A stretch of 24,728 nucleotides of DNA, taken from contig MNCI01016496.1 of the NCBI GenBank assembly GCA_015680685.1, forward strand, positions 6,665-31,392. Direction: 5' to 3'. Source of the DNA: Gnetum montanum (Eukaryota; Streptophyta; Gnetopsida; Gnetales; Gnetaceae). The notes below the pieces were generated by a model that was not told where the DNA came from, did not search any database, and saw nothing but the letters and a program-made list of their open reading frames with translations. The position numbers and the translations under genes were made by a program. How positions within the stretch are numbered: position 1 is the stretch's first letter; each line of letters begins with the position of its first letter. Shown here piece by piece: positions 9,239-18,715 of this stretch.

Positions 9239-9731
9239 TTTATTTATTGTTATTTAATATTTACCATTTAATGCTTTATTAGTTGTTTAATTCTCTCTCA
9301 ATCCTTTTCTCCTAGTTAAGTGCATCAATACGACCGCTTCAAGCACGTGCGTTATGCTTGGTGATCCTAGCAATGATTAGCGTTTGGTAGCCAAGGTTGC
9401 ACTGGTTCAGGGTGTGAACAGTAAGTGGGAATGGATCCTGATACTAGGTTAATTAATGCTTAGTTAGTTAGTTAAAGTTAGTCAATTAGTCTCTTCACCC
9501 TTCACCTCAATAGCATAGGAGATAAAACATTAAAAGACATAAAAATCATATACCTCGGACTTACTTATCCATACACCATGACAACTACAAGTAAGTCTGG
9601 GAAGACAACAAATGATTAACCTTAAGTGTTCCATGAGGCGTGTAGGCACTTAGTCTGTGGAATTCAATCGGATCGCGTGTGTAATGCTTGTATTCGTATG
9701 GTTGAGTGTTGGGATACCTCGCCACTTATCA

Positions 9732-11790
9732 AGTTCCCTTGAAGTCACACCCTGTACAAACCTTTGAAACCTTTCCAATTCTAGAAACTACCAAGGTTAC
9801 TAATTGATTAAAAAAAATTTAATGAAAGGAACCTCAAACTTCTAGAACAAGGAAAAGCATAGAGTTTGTGGATGGATGGATGATGTGGACTCACTACTTA
9901 TTACATGAAAAATAAACCATGTCCTAGTTGTCAAACATTAGAATTTAAAAATAGAAACCAGACACTGATAATCACAATATTAAGCACAAACCATCATTAG
10001 GAGACAACAACAGTGGCACTGTGTCACGTGGCAACAAAGCATTTTTATTAGTATAAATAATAAAAATCATACTAAAACCAAATAAAATAAAATATATATA
10101 AGAAAGTGTAAAATATTCAAAAAAAAAGATTCAAATGTACTAACAATGGTGCAAAACAAAGAAAATGGTGTGAAAATAGGGAAAATATGAAAATAAAAAA
10201 TGTGGAAAATAAAAAGTAGAAAAACTAAGAAGCCATATGGATGGCTAGCATAGATGGCCATCTCCCCCATAACTGAGTTGGAAGGAGATCCAAAAAATTG
10301 AATGTGTTTGTCTATCCTTAAGGTAGTTGTTGCACTAGCTTGCTTGGATTCATAGAAAGGGTTCACTTGTTGGATGTTGACCAACTAATTTTTATTTAGG
10401 CTCTCGAGTTTGTAGATTAACATAGCCCAGAGGGAAAGGTTTGATCAATTATATAAGGTCCCTCCCATAATTTTTGGAACTTTTTTTTCTAGAGTATGTG
10501 TGTGGGATTGAAGTTTTACTTTCTGTATTCTTAGGTTATGACATTGCTTGTTGAATTCCTTGTGCACTTCATTCAAAGATAATACCATCAATTGGTTCTC
10601 ATATAGTACATTTAGGTTGATCAATCTTTCTCTTTATGTCAAACTTAGATTAAGATCCAGATCATAAGCTGTTGAGAATGTATAGAGCTCAAATTGAATT
10701 AGAAGCATTGGAAGTTTTCCATACACTAGCTCGTAGAGAGAGTAGCCAATAGGGAGTTTCCATTTGGAGCAATAAGCCTAAAGGGAATCATTGCATTTTA
10801 TGCTTCAGTCTCTCCTATATTTGCTTATGATCCTTGTTAGGATCTTTGTAATCTCCTAATTAGTTCCTCTTCTTAACTATTGGCTTAGGGGTGATAGGGT
10901 GTTGTTAATTTATTTTAACCCCCAAGCATTGCATAATTTTTCGAAAGCTAGCACCTATAAAGTGAGCTCCATTGTCAAAAATTAGTGCATGTGGCACCCC
11001 AAACCTATTTACAACATATTTTTGTACAAATCTAGTAGCCATAGATAATGTATAGCTAGTGATGGTTGTTGCTTTTGCCCATTTGGTGTAGTAGTCAACT
11101 GATATAATGATATATGCATTCCCATTAGACATGCGTGTGATGGGACCCATGAAGTCAATGCTTCATATGTCGAAAGGCTCTAGTGGTTGAATCCATTGTT
11201 GAAAATCCTCCATTCACGTAGTCATCCCATCATCTCTTTGGTAGTGTTTACAAGATCAGACAAACTAGTGGGCATCCTTGAAGATTGTAGGCTAATAGTA
11301 TCTTGCCATCAGGATTTTTATGGCCGTGCATCTCCCTACATAGTGGCCTCTAAAAGGGCCTTCATGGGAATCCTAGAGGATGCATAGTTGATCCATATTA
11401 GGTACATACCAACGAAGCATGCCATTGATGCACATCTTGTAAAGGTGTCTATTGATTTCCATGAAGTACTTTGTCCATGAAGAAATTGTTGTTTTTTCCT
11501 AAAGTCTAGACCTTGTGGCATCTCCTAAGTGAGAAGGTAAGTGAGGATTCCATCATACCATTTTGGTTTAGTAGGTACTTGGTCATTTATTACTCTTGTA
11601 AAGAGGAGTTCATTTGGAAATTGATCAAAGAGTGTACTCTCCTCTTCTTTGTTATCCCATCTTAACCAAGAGAGATGGTTAGCAACCATGTTCTCAGTCC
11701 CTTTATGATCTACCTATTGGCACATTTTGGCCATTTCATGGAACAGGATTAGATGATTCAGAGTATTACTGTAAAGCAGGCTTCCATTTT
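9732..11790 (-). mobile_element. Element 2 (pol end and post-pol region), Ty3/gypsy fragment
   Basis: A minus-strand, 5'-truncated relative of element 1. From right to left it holds the end of RNase H, the integrase zinc-binding region, the integrase core and C-terminal region, then the post-pol region (10384-10067) that matches element 1 at about 7510-7640. It is interrupted at 9731/9732 by element 1 and resumes at 3314. Its right limit, near 11.74-11.80 kb, is where pol similarity ends. No LTR of its own could be fixed. Confidence 0.8.
10390..11760 (-). pseudogene. pol: Degenerate pol of element 2: RNase H end plus integrase
   Basis: Reverse-strand reading, with many stops and frame changes. 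At 11710-11666 it reads DHKGTENMVANHLSWL, matching the end of gypsy RNase H before the linker (KG-EN-VADHLSRL), followed by FPNELLF. Around 11350-11220 lie GHYVG and PTIFKDAH then CKHYQR, the integrase zinc-binding region. The core (11170-10905) reads IDFMGPITRMSNG, VDYYTKWAKA and NRFGVPHALIFDNGAHF; the two catalytic Asp residues are present (DFMGP and FDNG). The third acidic residue is recognisable after a broken HP-ANS motif. The C-terminal region keeps ELYTFNTAYELDL-like and WEGPYIIDQ sequence. In a live element integrase would insert the cDNA. This copy is dead. Confidence 0.87.
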
Positions 11791-11799
11791 CAAAGACCT

Positions 11800-12255
11800 G
11801 TGCTTCTGTAAGCTTCAACAGAAAACCACCATTTTATGTTAAAAGGATAAAAAAAAACATAGAGCTGCGAATGCAACAATGAATGTTACGAGGCAAGACA
11901 ACGATTCAAGGTCAAGCCAGGGAAAATATACATAAAACATTGATCTAAAAGCCAACAGTGAAGATTAGAACTTTGAAGTATGAAAAGGGCATTTGACTGA
12001 CCGAAGCGTGTCAAGCTTGCATAGACCATATTTTCTAATAATGGTATGAGGCTTATTTGTATCTGCATCTAAAAATTCTTCCTGCTTCCAAGCCATACAA
12101 ATTCTCCACGTGGAACATTTGTTTAAATAGACTAAAAACAAGTAGGACAATGCATCCTAAGCCATGCCGTAAAACCGTAGGCACCATTGCCCGACTTCAG
12201 CATTGATTGAAACACTTGTGCCACTGCCATGGAAAACAATTGCTAGTCTTTGGAA
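11800..12255. other. Unassigned sequence between element 2 and helicase copy
   Basis: Two overlapping minus-strand open stretches (11886-12068 and 11965-12150), one containing AWKQEEFLDADTNKPHTIIR, look slightly protein-like but match nothing I recognise. They lie in a gap with no LTR, promoter or tRNA signal. This may be flanking or UTR sequence carried with the helicase copy. Confidence 0.35.
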
Positions 12256-13140
12256 ATGGAAGGCTCTATAGCGGACTCTGATACGGATGCTATTCATCTT
12301 CTCAATTTCAACTTTGTCAATCGTGTTATCTAGAGAGAGGTCAAGCTTAGCAGTTGCAATTTCCTACAACAAGATGCAGCGACGTATTCTCAGGTGTTTG
12401 ACGCTTATGAGGATATTCCTATGGACACCAGCGGTGATTCTGTATCTCCACCTGTGGAGAAATTTGCAAAGATCAACTTTGGAGAAGCATTAAATGCAAA
12501 TTTGAGGTGATCTAACTACGTGAAGCCAACTCTCGTTCAAAAGTATGAAATTCTGATTTCTCTAGCCAGATGGGACCTTATGGCTTGCGTGCAGACTGGA
12601 TTGGGGAAAACCACCATGTTTTGCTTTTTGATTATCACAGGGATTCTTGCTCCTCCTCGTGGCATCCGCAAAGCATTTCTGCTAGCATTGATTCTATCGC
12701 CTACAAGGGAGATGGCTTCACAGATTCATCTAGAAGCTAGAAAGTTCTCATATCAAACAGGTCTGAGGGTTTTGGTTGCATATGGAGGAACTCCAATCAA
12801 TCAGTAGTTTTGTGAGTTGGAGAGAGGTATAGATATTCTTGTTGTGACTCCTGGACAGCTTGGTAATCTTCTTGAAAGGGGGAGATTATCATTATCCATG
12901 GTGTAGTACCTCGCTTTAGATGAAGTAGACCGAATGTTAGATATGGGGTTTGAACCTCAAATTTGAAGAATAGTATAGCAAACTGACATGCCTCCTCCAG
13001 GAAGAAGGTAAACCATGCTTTTTAATGCAACATTTCCCAGAGAGATAGAGAGGTTGGCATCAGATTTTCTTTCAAACTACATCTTTTTAGCTATTGGAAG
13101 AGTAGGTTCCAGCACAGATCTTATTGTCCAAAGGGTGAAG
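12256..13140 (+). pseudogene. DEAD-box RNA helicase pseudogene (DED1/DDX3 type), N-terminal and first RecA domain
   Basis: The parent family are ATP-dependent RNA helicases acting in translation initiation (plant RH11/RH37/RH52 type). One frame from the ATG at 12256 covers about 295 codons with stops at 12331, 12508, 12805, 12904, 12964, 12976 and 13009. Readable motifs in order are the upstream AYEDIP; Q motif KPTLVQ; motif I VQTGLGKT (usual AQTGSGKT); Ia SPTREM; VAYGGTPINQ; Ib TPGQL (usual TPGRL); motif II DEVD (usual DEAD); DMGFEPQI; motif III NATFP (usual SATFP); and [10 protein letters not shown]. No introns interrupt a stretch that is split in known plant genes of this group, suggesting a processed copy. 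The second RecA domain is missing; a shifted frame after 13141 may hold a few more residues. Confidence 0.9.
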
Positions 13141-13510
13141 TTTCATATTGAAAGAAACTGCAGACTTTTTGCTCGATTTTGCCAATGAAAATGTTTTCAC
13201 GTCTAGATTCTTGTAATGATGAACCTGCAAACAGAAATTACCAAACACAGCAGCGCCCAATGCCAACGCATTCATCGTTATCATTACCAATCCATCAAGT
13301 GTGGCTACAGAGACACGAAGACATAGCAAGATAGGTGCACAACTGAATCAGCGGAACCAGGAGATTTTTTTAGCTGATGTCGATAAATCAGGGTTACAGT
13401 TTATTCAGAAGAAATCGTCATCGCTGAAGACAAATGCAAAACCCAAACGTACGGAATTGAAGTCACAAAATAAAATTTTAATTTCATATGGTCTGGTGGA
13501 AAAAAAATAA
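13141..13510 (+). other. Sequence downstream of helicase copy with unassigned ORF
   Basis: After the helicase similarity a +1 frame (13143-13215) reads [13 protein letters not shown], which may be a deleted form of the family's '-DKRSHLMDLL-' region. An open frame at 13301-13510 (69 codons, Lys- and Gln-rich, FLADVDKSGLQFIQKK) resembles nothing I know. It has no visible promoter and may be chance. The minus strand is also open at 13087-13329 without recognisable content. Confidence 0.3.
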
Positions 13511-13739
13511 TTTCAGCAATTTCTCACATGCAACAATTGAATGGAGCACTTATTAAAGACCTAACATTAATTTAATTATCCCAAATGAATTACTACGGCT
13601 TTATACATGATGGGTAATTAAATCCTAAATAATTAGAATAAAATGATAATTGTATGAAGCTCTTATAGTATGGAGATCTTGGATTTATTTTAAAAATTAT
13701 TATATAGCTTGTTGCTTATAAAAGAAATATTTGTAATAT

Positions 13740-14880
13740 TTACACATGCCAATGTTAGCATGATTTTCTCCTAACTTCATGTATAAGTTATAACTTCCTA
13801 ACTTGTTAGGCAAGTAATATCTCCTAACTTGTTGGGCAAGTTATAAATTCCTTACTTGGGAGAGAAGTTACCCAAGATATTTTTTAATATCTAACTACCT
13901 TTTGAACCCTATAAAAGGGACTCAAGGGTAGGAAGAAGAAGGGGAGACACTACTGGATCACACTCGGGGTCTCACTTTGGGTCTTGGAAGAGCATTGGAA
14001 AAGAAGACATTGTGAAAGATTGCTTGTAAGATGACTTGCTAAAGACAATATTTTAGCCTCTTTGTCATAGTCTTGTGAGTTATGCTTATTATTTTTTATT
14101 TTTTTAAAATTGTTTAGCTAGTGGTTTAGATAGTATCATGCTTGGCAAGTAATTTTGGGATTTTTAGATTGCTCTTATTGTTCTTGTTGCATGATTGAAT
14201 ATTTCTATTAAAATTTTGCCATAGAAGCGCTTATGTTTAAAAGCCTTAAGAGCATTTTAGTAGTAAATTTTATTATTGTTCAATGTATAAGAATCGCTAT
14301 TGAGATTGTTGTAAGAGAGCCTCTGCATATAGTCAAGCCATTGAATGATCCAATAGTCAAGAGGGTTCAGAAAATCTTTGGCATTTTGATAGGACCAGAA
14401 TACTTTCTTTTATCTTTAAAGTGAATCTCCATGGTATTTCAATCATAAATTGTTAAGTCTTTTGAAGGTTCTATTGAATGCAATTGTTGACATCCGTTAT
14501 CTAGCCAAAATAGAGTCTCGTATGTGATAGTTTACACAACAAATTTTTGGGTAGCATAGTAGGATTGTCTTGAAGAAATTGCTTATTTGAGCCTTAGAAG
14601 TTTGAACAATTCGTAGTTATTGAATTTGGGATAGGTTTATTGCGAAGTGTTTACTCGTATTATTTTACCTTCTTTAAACATTTGAGATCTTTACACAAAT
14701 CTTCTTTCTTGTTCTCTTCTTTATATTTCCATTGAATCTCACTCTATTTCTAGTTTTCTTGTGTAACTATCTCTTTCTCTAGGGAAAATTAGAAGTGGAT
14801 TCACAGAGTTGTGCTCAAATTTTTTTGCAAAATTTTATTTGTTACAAGTAGGTATTATAAGGACTGCATAGACTAGGCAA
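13740..14880 (+). mobile_element. Probable solo LTR or LTR fragment
   Basis: The upstream part has three imperfect direct repeats of a unit like CCTAACTTGTTAGGCAAGT (about 13795-13865). A TATA box with flanking C/G (CCTATAAAAGGG, 13908-13919) follows. A leader with GGAGACACTACTGG and GGGGTCTCACTTTGGG comes about 30 nt later, then AT-rich sequence to about 14880. Direct repeats, a TATA box and a GC-richer leader are typical of a plant LTR. No primer site, no second LTR and no sure TG/CA ends were found, and the family is unknown. The 63-codon open frame at 14233-14424 is not considered a gene. A host promoter without its gene is the main alternative. Confidence 0.45.
13910..13917 (+). promoter_or_regulatory. 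TATA box of probable LTR
   Basis: TATAAAAG, preceded by AACCC and followed by GGACTCAAGGG. It lies about 45 bp after the last upstream direct repeat. This is the best plus-strand core promoter in the 13-15 kb interval. Confidence 0.5.
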
Positions 14881-15300
14881 TTAAAAAAAACAAGAACTCT
14901 CAACAACTTATAGTACTTTGCAAAGTTGTTTAAATCTCTTTAAGATAAGTCATTTATAGTTTTACACACAACCTAATCGTTTCATTTTTTCATAACAGCA
15001 CACCGCAATAGCACACACACATATTTACATTAACTACTGAGTCTATTTGGAGGTATCTAGGCCTTGGGATTGCCAGAAGACCAGCAAGCACCTAAATCCT
15101 GTTCGAGGACACTCGTTGGCGGTCGCGTCCCAAACGGTCGCCAACACTACCATTGTGAGATCAAATTCTTGCAAGATCATGAGCCATCATATGATATGGG
15201 GGATCACCATTGGCATGTTCATCAAGAAGTGAATGGCACTGTGATCTATGTGCTCAAATACTTTATAACCAAGCTTTTGACATTGCACCTTATATTTCTG
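14881..15300. other. Unassigned region
   Basis: It contains two overlapping open stretches (15047-15232 and 15064-15321). The second includes HEPSYDMGDHHWHVHQEVNG, which looks compositionally like protein, but I cannot place it in a family. On the other strand, element 3's gag stops near 15300, so this is probably a junction of unrelated fragments. Confidence 0.3.
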
Positions 15301-15301
15301 T

Positions 15302-15988
15302 TATGTTGGGATCAGATTTGATAGCATAAGTGAAGAATGGATCAATGGTAGAGAGATAGAAGTTGAGGATACCATCTAGTTGTGGTCGCATCTCATTTGG
15401 CACATAGGCAAGTTAATGAAGGAATCTAAGGTTATAATCCCTAACATTTTCCCCATGTAGCTTTCTTAGGCTGGTAAAGTTGCTTGATGTGATAGCAGGG
15501 CTTGTAAATTTCAGAAAAGTAAAATAACCTTAGATTGCCATGTGATAGCAGGGCTTGTTTTTGATTCCTTGCCATGTGTTAATAGAGGCATCAGGAAGCA
15601 TTAAGAACCATTGGGTTGCTTTGGTCCTAAATGTTGTTACAAACACTCTACATGCTACATCATTATGTATAATGTTCTGGATCCCTAGTAAGGTTTCAAA
15701 ACATTGTATGTGTTGGCGAGCATCATTCGTAGGGGTTGTAGGATCGAAGAATAGGTTTATGTTTTGAAGGGATTTTGGTATGTCATGGTAGTTATGAAAT
15801 TTAAAAGGGTTTCTTACTAAGGGAGTCGAGGGTTGATGGGCTGCCATCTTAGTTCGAGGTTTTCTAGGAATTGAACTTGGAAAAAGTGAAGCTTGTTGTT
15901 TTTTCAAAGTAAATTGACAAGTAGCTGGTTGACTAGGGGTAGGAGTATGGATTCTTTGTTGAGATATTCTGTAAGAAAAGTCACTCAT
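15302..15988 (-). pseudogene. gag: Degenerate gag of element 3 (Ty3/gypsy)
   Basis: Minus strand, start ATG at 15986-15988, one frame throughout. The N-terminus is rich in Ser, Pro, Gln and Thr. The gag domain begins about residue 75 with INLFFDPTTPTNDARQHIQ and FETLLGIQNI, then FRTKATQWFLMLPDASINTW, the hallmark 'A-WF-LP-SI-W' gag core. After stops at about 15530 and 15415 the same frame continues LRKLHGENVRDYNLRF, LAYVPNEMRPQLDGI and SDPNIT. A 17-bp segment (ACAAGCCCTGCTATCAC on this strand) occurs twice 54 bp apart, so 18 codons were probably duplicated. The sequence differs from element 1's gag and belongs to another gypsy lineage. Upstream lies its primer site (16348-16364). The rest of the element is missing beyond about 15300. 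Confidence 0.82.
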
Positions 15989-16347
15989 AAAATGAAAAAT
16001 AACAAGAAATGTAAAATGTTAATAAACTATGAAAATTAAAGAAAACGGGAAAAAACATTTGAATGCTATATTTTTATTATTATTTTAAAGTAAAATAAAA
16101 TAAAAAAAATTCAGAAAAGTAATTTGAAAGTAAAATGATTTAAAACACCTCAATTAAATTTTAGAAAAACAAATTAAAAAAAGGATTGCTAGAATATAAA
16201 TTTGGAGATTTGAAAATGAAACTAAAATAGAGCAATAAAACTAAAAATAGAGAGGCAAAAATAAAACAAACAGTAAAAAAATGATAATAATTTTCTTTCT
16301 AAAAAAAAGAAACATAAAAGTAAAATAAAGAAAAGGTTGAGAAACTA

Positions 16348-16364
16348 CCCTCCTTCTAGCGCCA
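16348..16364 (-). other. Primer-binding site of element 3
   Basis: The minus strand reads TGGCGCTAGAAGGAGGG, a form seen after 5' LTRs of plant gypsy elements. It lies about 360 bp upstream of the gag start and a few bases after an LTR end like TACGCATCA. I do not assign the matching tRNA. Confidence 0.6.
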
Positions 16365-16370
16365 AAAGGT

Positions 16371-17020
16371 GTTGATGCGTAAATTTTGAACACGCGAACA
16401 CCTGTGAAAACTCGTTTTAGGAGACTATTGCCTAGGGTGCCTCCTGTATGGGTCCGAAAACCCAGGAATAGTCTCAGTTGGAAAGGGCTATGTGACAAAA
16501 CAATAATAACAATATTTTAAATAAAATATTAAAAAATTTAAATTTAATAAGAATATTGGAAAGTTAAATAATTTGTGCAATTTAAAAGAGTACAATAAAT
16601 AATTCAAAATAAAATGCTAATAATAATATTGAAAACTGTAAAAGTTATTCTGCGCTTGAAGATGGCAGAGAGGAAAAATCTGTCCCCTGCTGTTGGGCGT
16701 TGGTCTCTGCCACATTCTGTCGCCTATTGGCAAACGAGAGAAGACTGCCAAAAACGCCTCCACTGTCGATATCTTTGGTGTCGATTGTTGGAGTATGTGG
16801 CGCAGAGAAAAGCTGTTGAAAGGCACTGCTAGAGTAAGTGAAGGCCCTGATCGATGCCCCACCTTGCTGGCTGCAAAACAGAAAATATTCCTTGCAAACT
16901 CTAGCTCTGCCCCCCCATTTGGCTTTGGCTGGCTCCATTATAAATAACGGCCTACGGGAGAAACCCTAACCCTAAACTACCAATTACCTTTGCCACATCA
17001 ACCGCAACGCGGTAAAACTA
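16371..17020 (-). repeat. Probable 5' LTR of element 3, 3' part
   Basis: On the minus strand this segment runs into the primer site of element 3, so it should be that element's LTR. The inner border is near 16371-16375; the outer border is not found. It includes an AT-rich part (16500-16630) and a clearly GC-richer block (16640-16980). The block is open in three frames for 80-97 codons (for example minus 16938-16645), but none has a recognisable domain. A TATA-like element and a telomere-type motif lie at its right end. The alternative is that the GC-richer block is host promoter DNA beside a shorter LTR. Confidence 0.45.
16939..16979. promoter_or_regulatory. TATA-like box with telo-box (AAACCCTAACCCTAAAC)
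   Basis: TATAAATA at 16939-16946 on the plus strand reads TATTTATA on the minus strand, so it could serve either direction. AAACCCTAA plus a second CCTAAAC unit lies at 16961-16977. Telo-boxes are common in 5' regions of plant growth-related genes. On the plus strand the order TATA then telo-box fits a host promoter. On the minus strand it would be an upstream element of element 3's LTR. No gene follows on the plus strand. Confidence 0.45.
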
Positions 17021-17317
17021 AAATAAGAAAATGAGAAAAAACAAAATAAGCCTTAAGTTTTATGGTTTATGTCGAGATTTTTTTTTATTTTTTATTTTTC
17101 TTTTTTTAAAAATAGAAATGGGTTCAGATTACATTGGAAGAAATCTGCAAGACAACTCTAGAGTTGAAAAGTAAAAATCCAATGTTCAGCATCAGCCGAT
17201 CTACCAAGGAAGGAAATAGATGCCAAGGTTATTATTGATCAAGGCCCTATGCCTAGCATGGGTGAGGTTGGCCTCAACACAAATATGCCAACAATGCAGA
17301 TGAGGAATGAGGCACAA
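17021..17317. other. Unassigned region left of the TAGCGTAGC array
   Basis: A T-rich and A-rich stretch (17070-17115) is followed by about 200 bp with short open frames only (for example 17118-17174, 18 codons). No repeat boundary could be fixed here, though the left end of the LTR ending at 18715 probably lies within or just right of it. Confidence 0.4.
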
Positions 17318-18715
17318 TGAAGTAGCGTGGCTGCATGCTACGCTATATAGCATAGCATGTTAGCGTAGCATAGCAGCTTGCTATATTGTGCTACACTATA
17401 TAGCATTGCATAGCATAGCCACCAATTTGAAAAAGAAATTTGCGTTGAAGTCAACTGCATCTGCTAGAAGCTTCATTGTACATCAAGTTAACTTTTGTAG
17501 AATTTGATTTGATGTGCATCTTTTGCTATGCTACATAGTGTAGCAGCTGGCTTCATTCACAATTCGTGTTGAAGTTGCGAATGCTTTCTTGGAGCTCAGA
17601 TTATGCTAACAATTGCAACTTTTGCCTTCTGTGAAGAGAGATCTATGAACTTGCTGAACTTGCATTTGAGAGGCTCATTGTTGCTTTTGAATGGTCGCTA
17701 CGTTGTGCTACACTATGTAGCGTAGTGTCGTGTAGCAGCCAGTGTATCCTACTTTTTGTTCAATCTGCCACCTTTTGATGAGAAACTCTACTAAGGACTT
17801 GAAGTTGAACAAGGTAACTAGTTTTGAAGGTCGGAGTTCTTGCCGAGTGTAATTGGAATCACTAAGTAAGCTGGGTCTTTCTATCTTACCTTTGCTATGT
17901 TGTGCTATGTTGCGTGGCGTAGCATAATGTAGCAGTTTGTTCTGCAATAGTTTGGTTGCCTGAGCAACTATCTTCTGAGGCCTGCTACGCTACATAGCGT
18001 AGCAAACTTCCTCACTACAAAACTTGCCAAACTGTTTTACGCATCCTAAGCATTGCCGACAACCCCAAGCATGGTTTTCTAATAGACTGTCAGTTGGGTG
18101 AATCACCTAGGTGGGCAGGCTGGAGAGTCCATCGGGCTTGTCGAACTAAATAGTCTAGACTCAGTGCATTCATTTCCTGCCAAACTTCCATGACGCTGCA
18201 CTTGTGGAAATCCCTTGCCTGAATTCCAAGACCCTGGTGAAGCAAGAGGGTCTTGAAATGTTGGGGTGTTTCAGTTGTTAACTGCAAAATGAGTACAACT
18301 TAATCACAAACATTAAGTGTGACTACTTGGTAACCTAGCAGCGTACCTAGGATCTATGCTTGGTAATCCTAGTAGTAGTCATGCACAAGGTCAAAGATGT
18401 GTACAGATGATTAAGGAACGGATGCTCATCGCACTTAGGCTAGCTTAGACTTCATTTTCTATTACTTATTAGTTTAATCAAGATTATTTTCCATTGTCTC
18501 TAGGGGTAGCACTAGTTAGGATCACATCATACGCCTCACCCTGGACTAAACCATATGTGACAAAGCAAATACTAGTCCAAGTGGGAAGACAGCGAATTGC
18601 GATCAACGTGTAACTATCTAGATACAACAACTAGCCTGTCCACGGAGTTTGACCGGATCGTGCGTGAACACTCGTATTCGTATGGTTGAGTGTAGGGGTA
18701 CCTCACCACTCATCA
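17318..18715 (+). repeat. LTR of a family related to element 1 (solo or terminal)
   Basis: The right end is secure. The last ~75 bp, from GGAGTTTGACCGGATCG through CTCGTATTCGTATGGTTGAG to CACTCATCA (18715), match the ends of element 1's LTRs (4037-4111 and 9659-9731) with scattered changes. Upstream the similarity fades into partly shared motifs, then the TAGCGTAGC clusters. No primer site follows at 18716, so this is a solo LTR or a 3' LTR. The left end is only a guess at the first array copy. An open frame at minus 18287-18090 falls inside and is not called a gene. Confidence 0.6.
17321..18005 (+). repeat. Clustered TAGCGTAGC / GCTACGCTA palindrome array
   Basis: Five clusters at about 17321-17420, 17524-17547, 17696-17740, 17893-17937 and 17983-18005 contain GCTACGCTA, TAGCGTAGC and one-base variants (TAGCATAGC, GCTATGCTA, TGTAGCAGC). 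The cleanest unit (17985-18004) has 9-nt perfect arms around a CA centre. Clusters 2 to 4 begin 170-200 bp apart, separated by partly similar sequence containing TTGAAGT and GCATCT. It occupies the position that the GCGATATCGC array occupies in element 1's LTR. Confidence 0.75.

Larger units (their letters stand above)
3315..9731 (+). mobile_element. Element 1: pol-less Ty3/gypsy (Athila/Tat-like) LTR retrotransposon
   Basis: A complete but degenerate element of 6417 bp. It has a 5' LTR (3315-4111), a tRNA-Asp-like primer site, gag with several stops and one frameshift, an aspartic protease, a post-pol T-rich region, a polypurine-like tract and a 3' LTR (9140-9731). No reverse transcriptase, RNase H or integrase can be read between the protease (ends 7405) and the post-pol region (from about 7500). 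It is therefore non-autonomous by structure and needed enzymes from another copy. The flanking 5-mers agtcc (3310-3314) and agttc (9732-9736) match at 4 of 5 positions, as expected for an old target-site duplication. It is inserted in element 2 in the opposite orientation. Confidence 0.88.
9140..9731 (+). repeat. 3' LTR of element 1, internally deleted
   Basis: It starts TGATGGGATGCG and ends CACTTATCA. About six near-copies of GCGATATCGC occupy 9149-9237. The sequence then jumps, at the undetermined base 9238, to the part equivalent to 3618 of the 5' LTR. The TATA box and about 230 bp of U3/R/U5 seen in the 5' LTR and in the LTR at 24505 are missing. The rest matches the 5' LTR closely. This copy is 592 bp against 797 bp. 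Confidence 0.88.

Noticed and set aside
16645-16938. 97-codon minus-strand open frame as a host exon
   Set aside because: Three frames are open over the same GC-richer block and none shows a domain; it probably belongs to an LTR or promoter.
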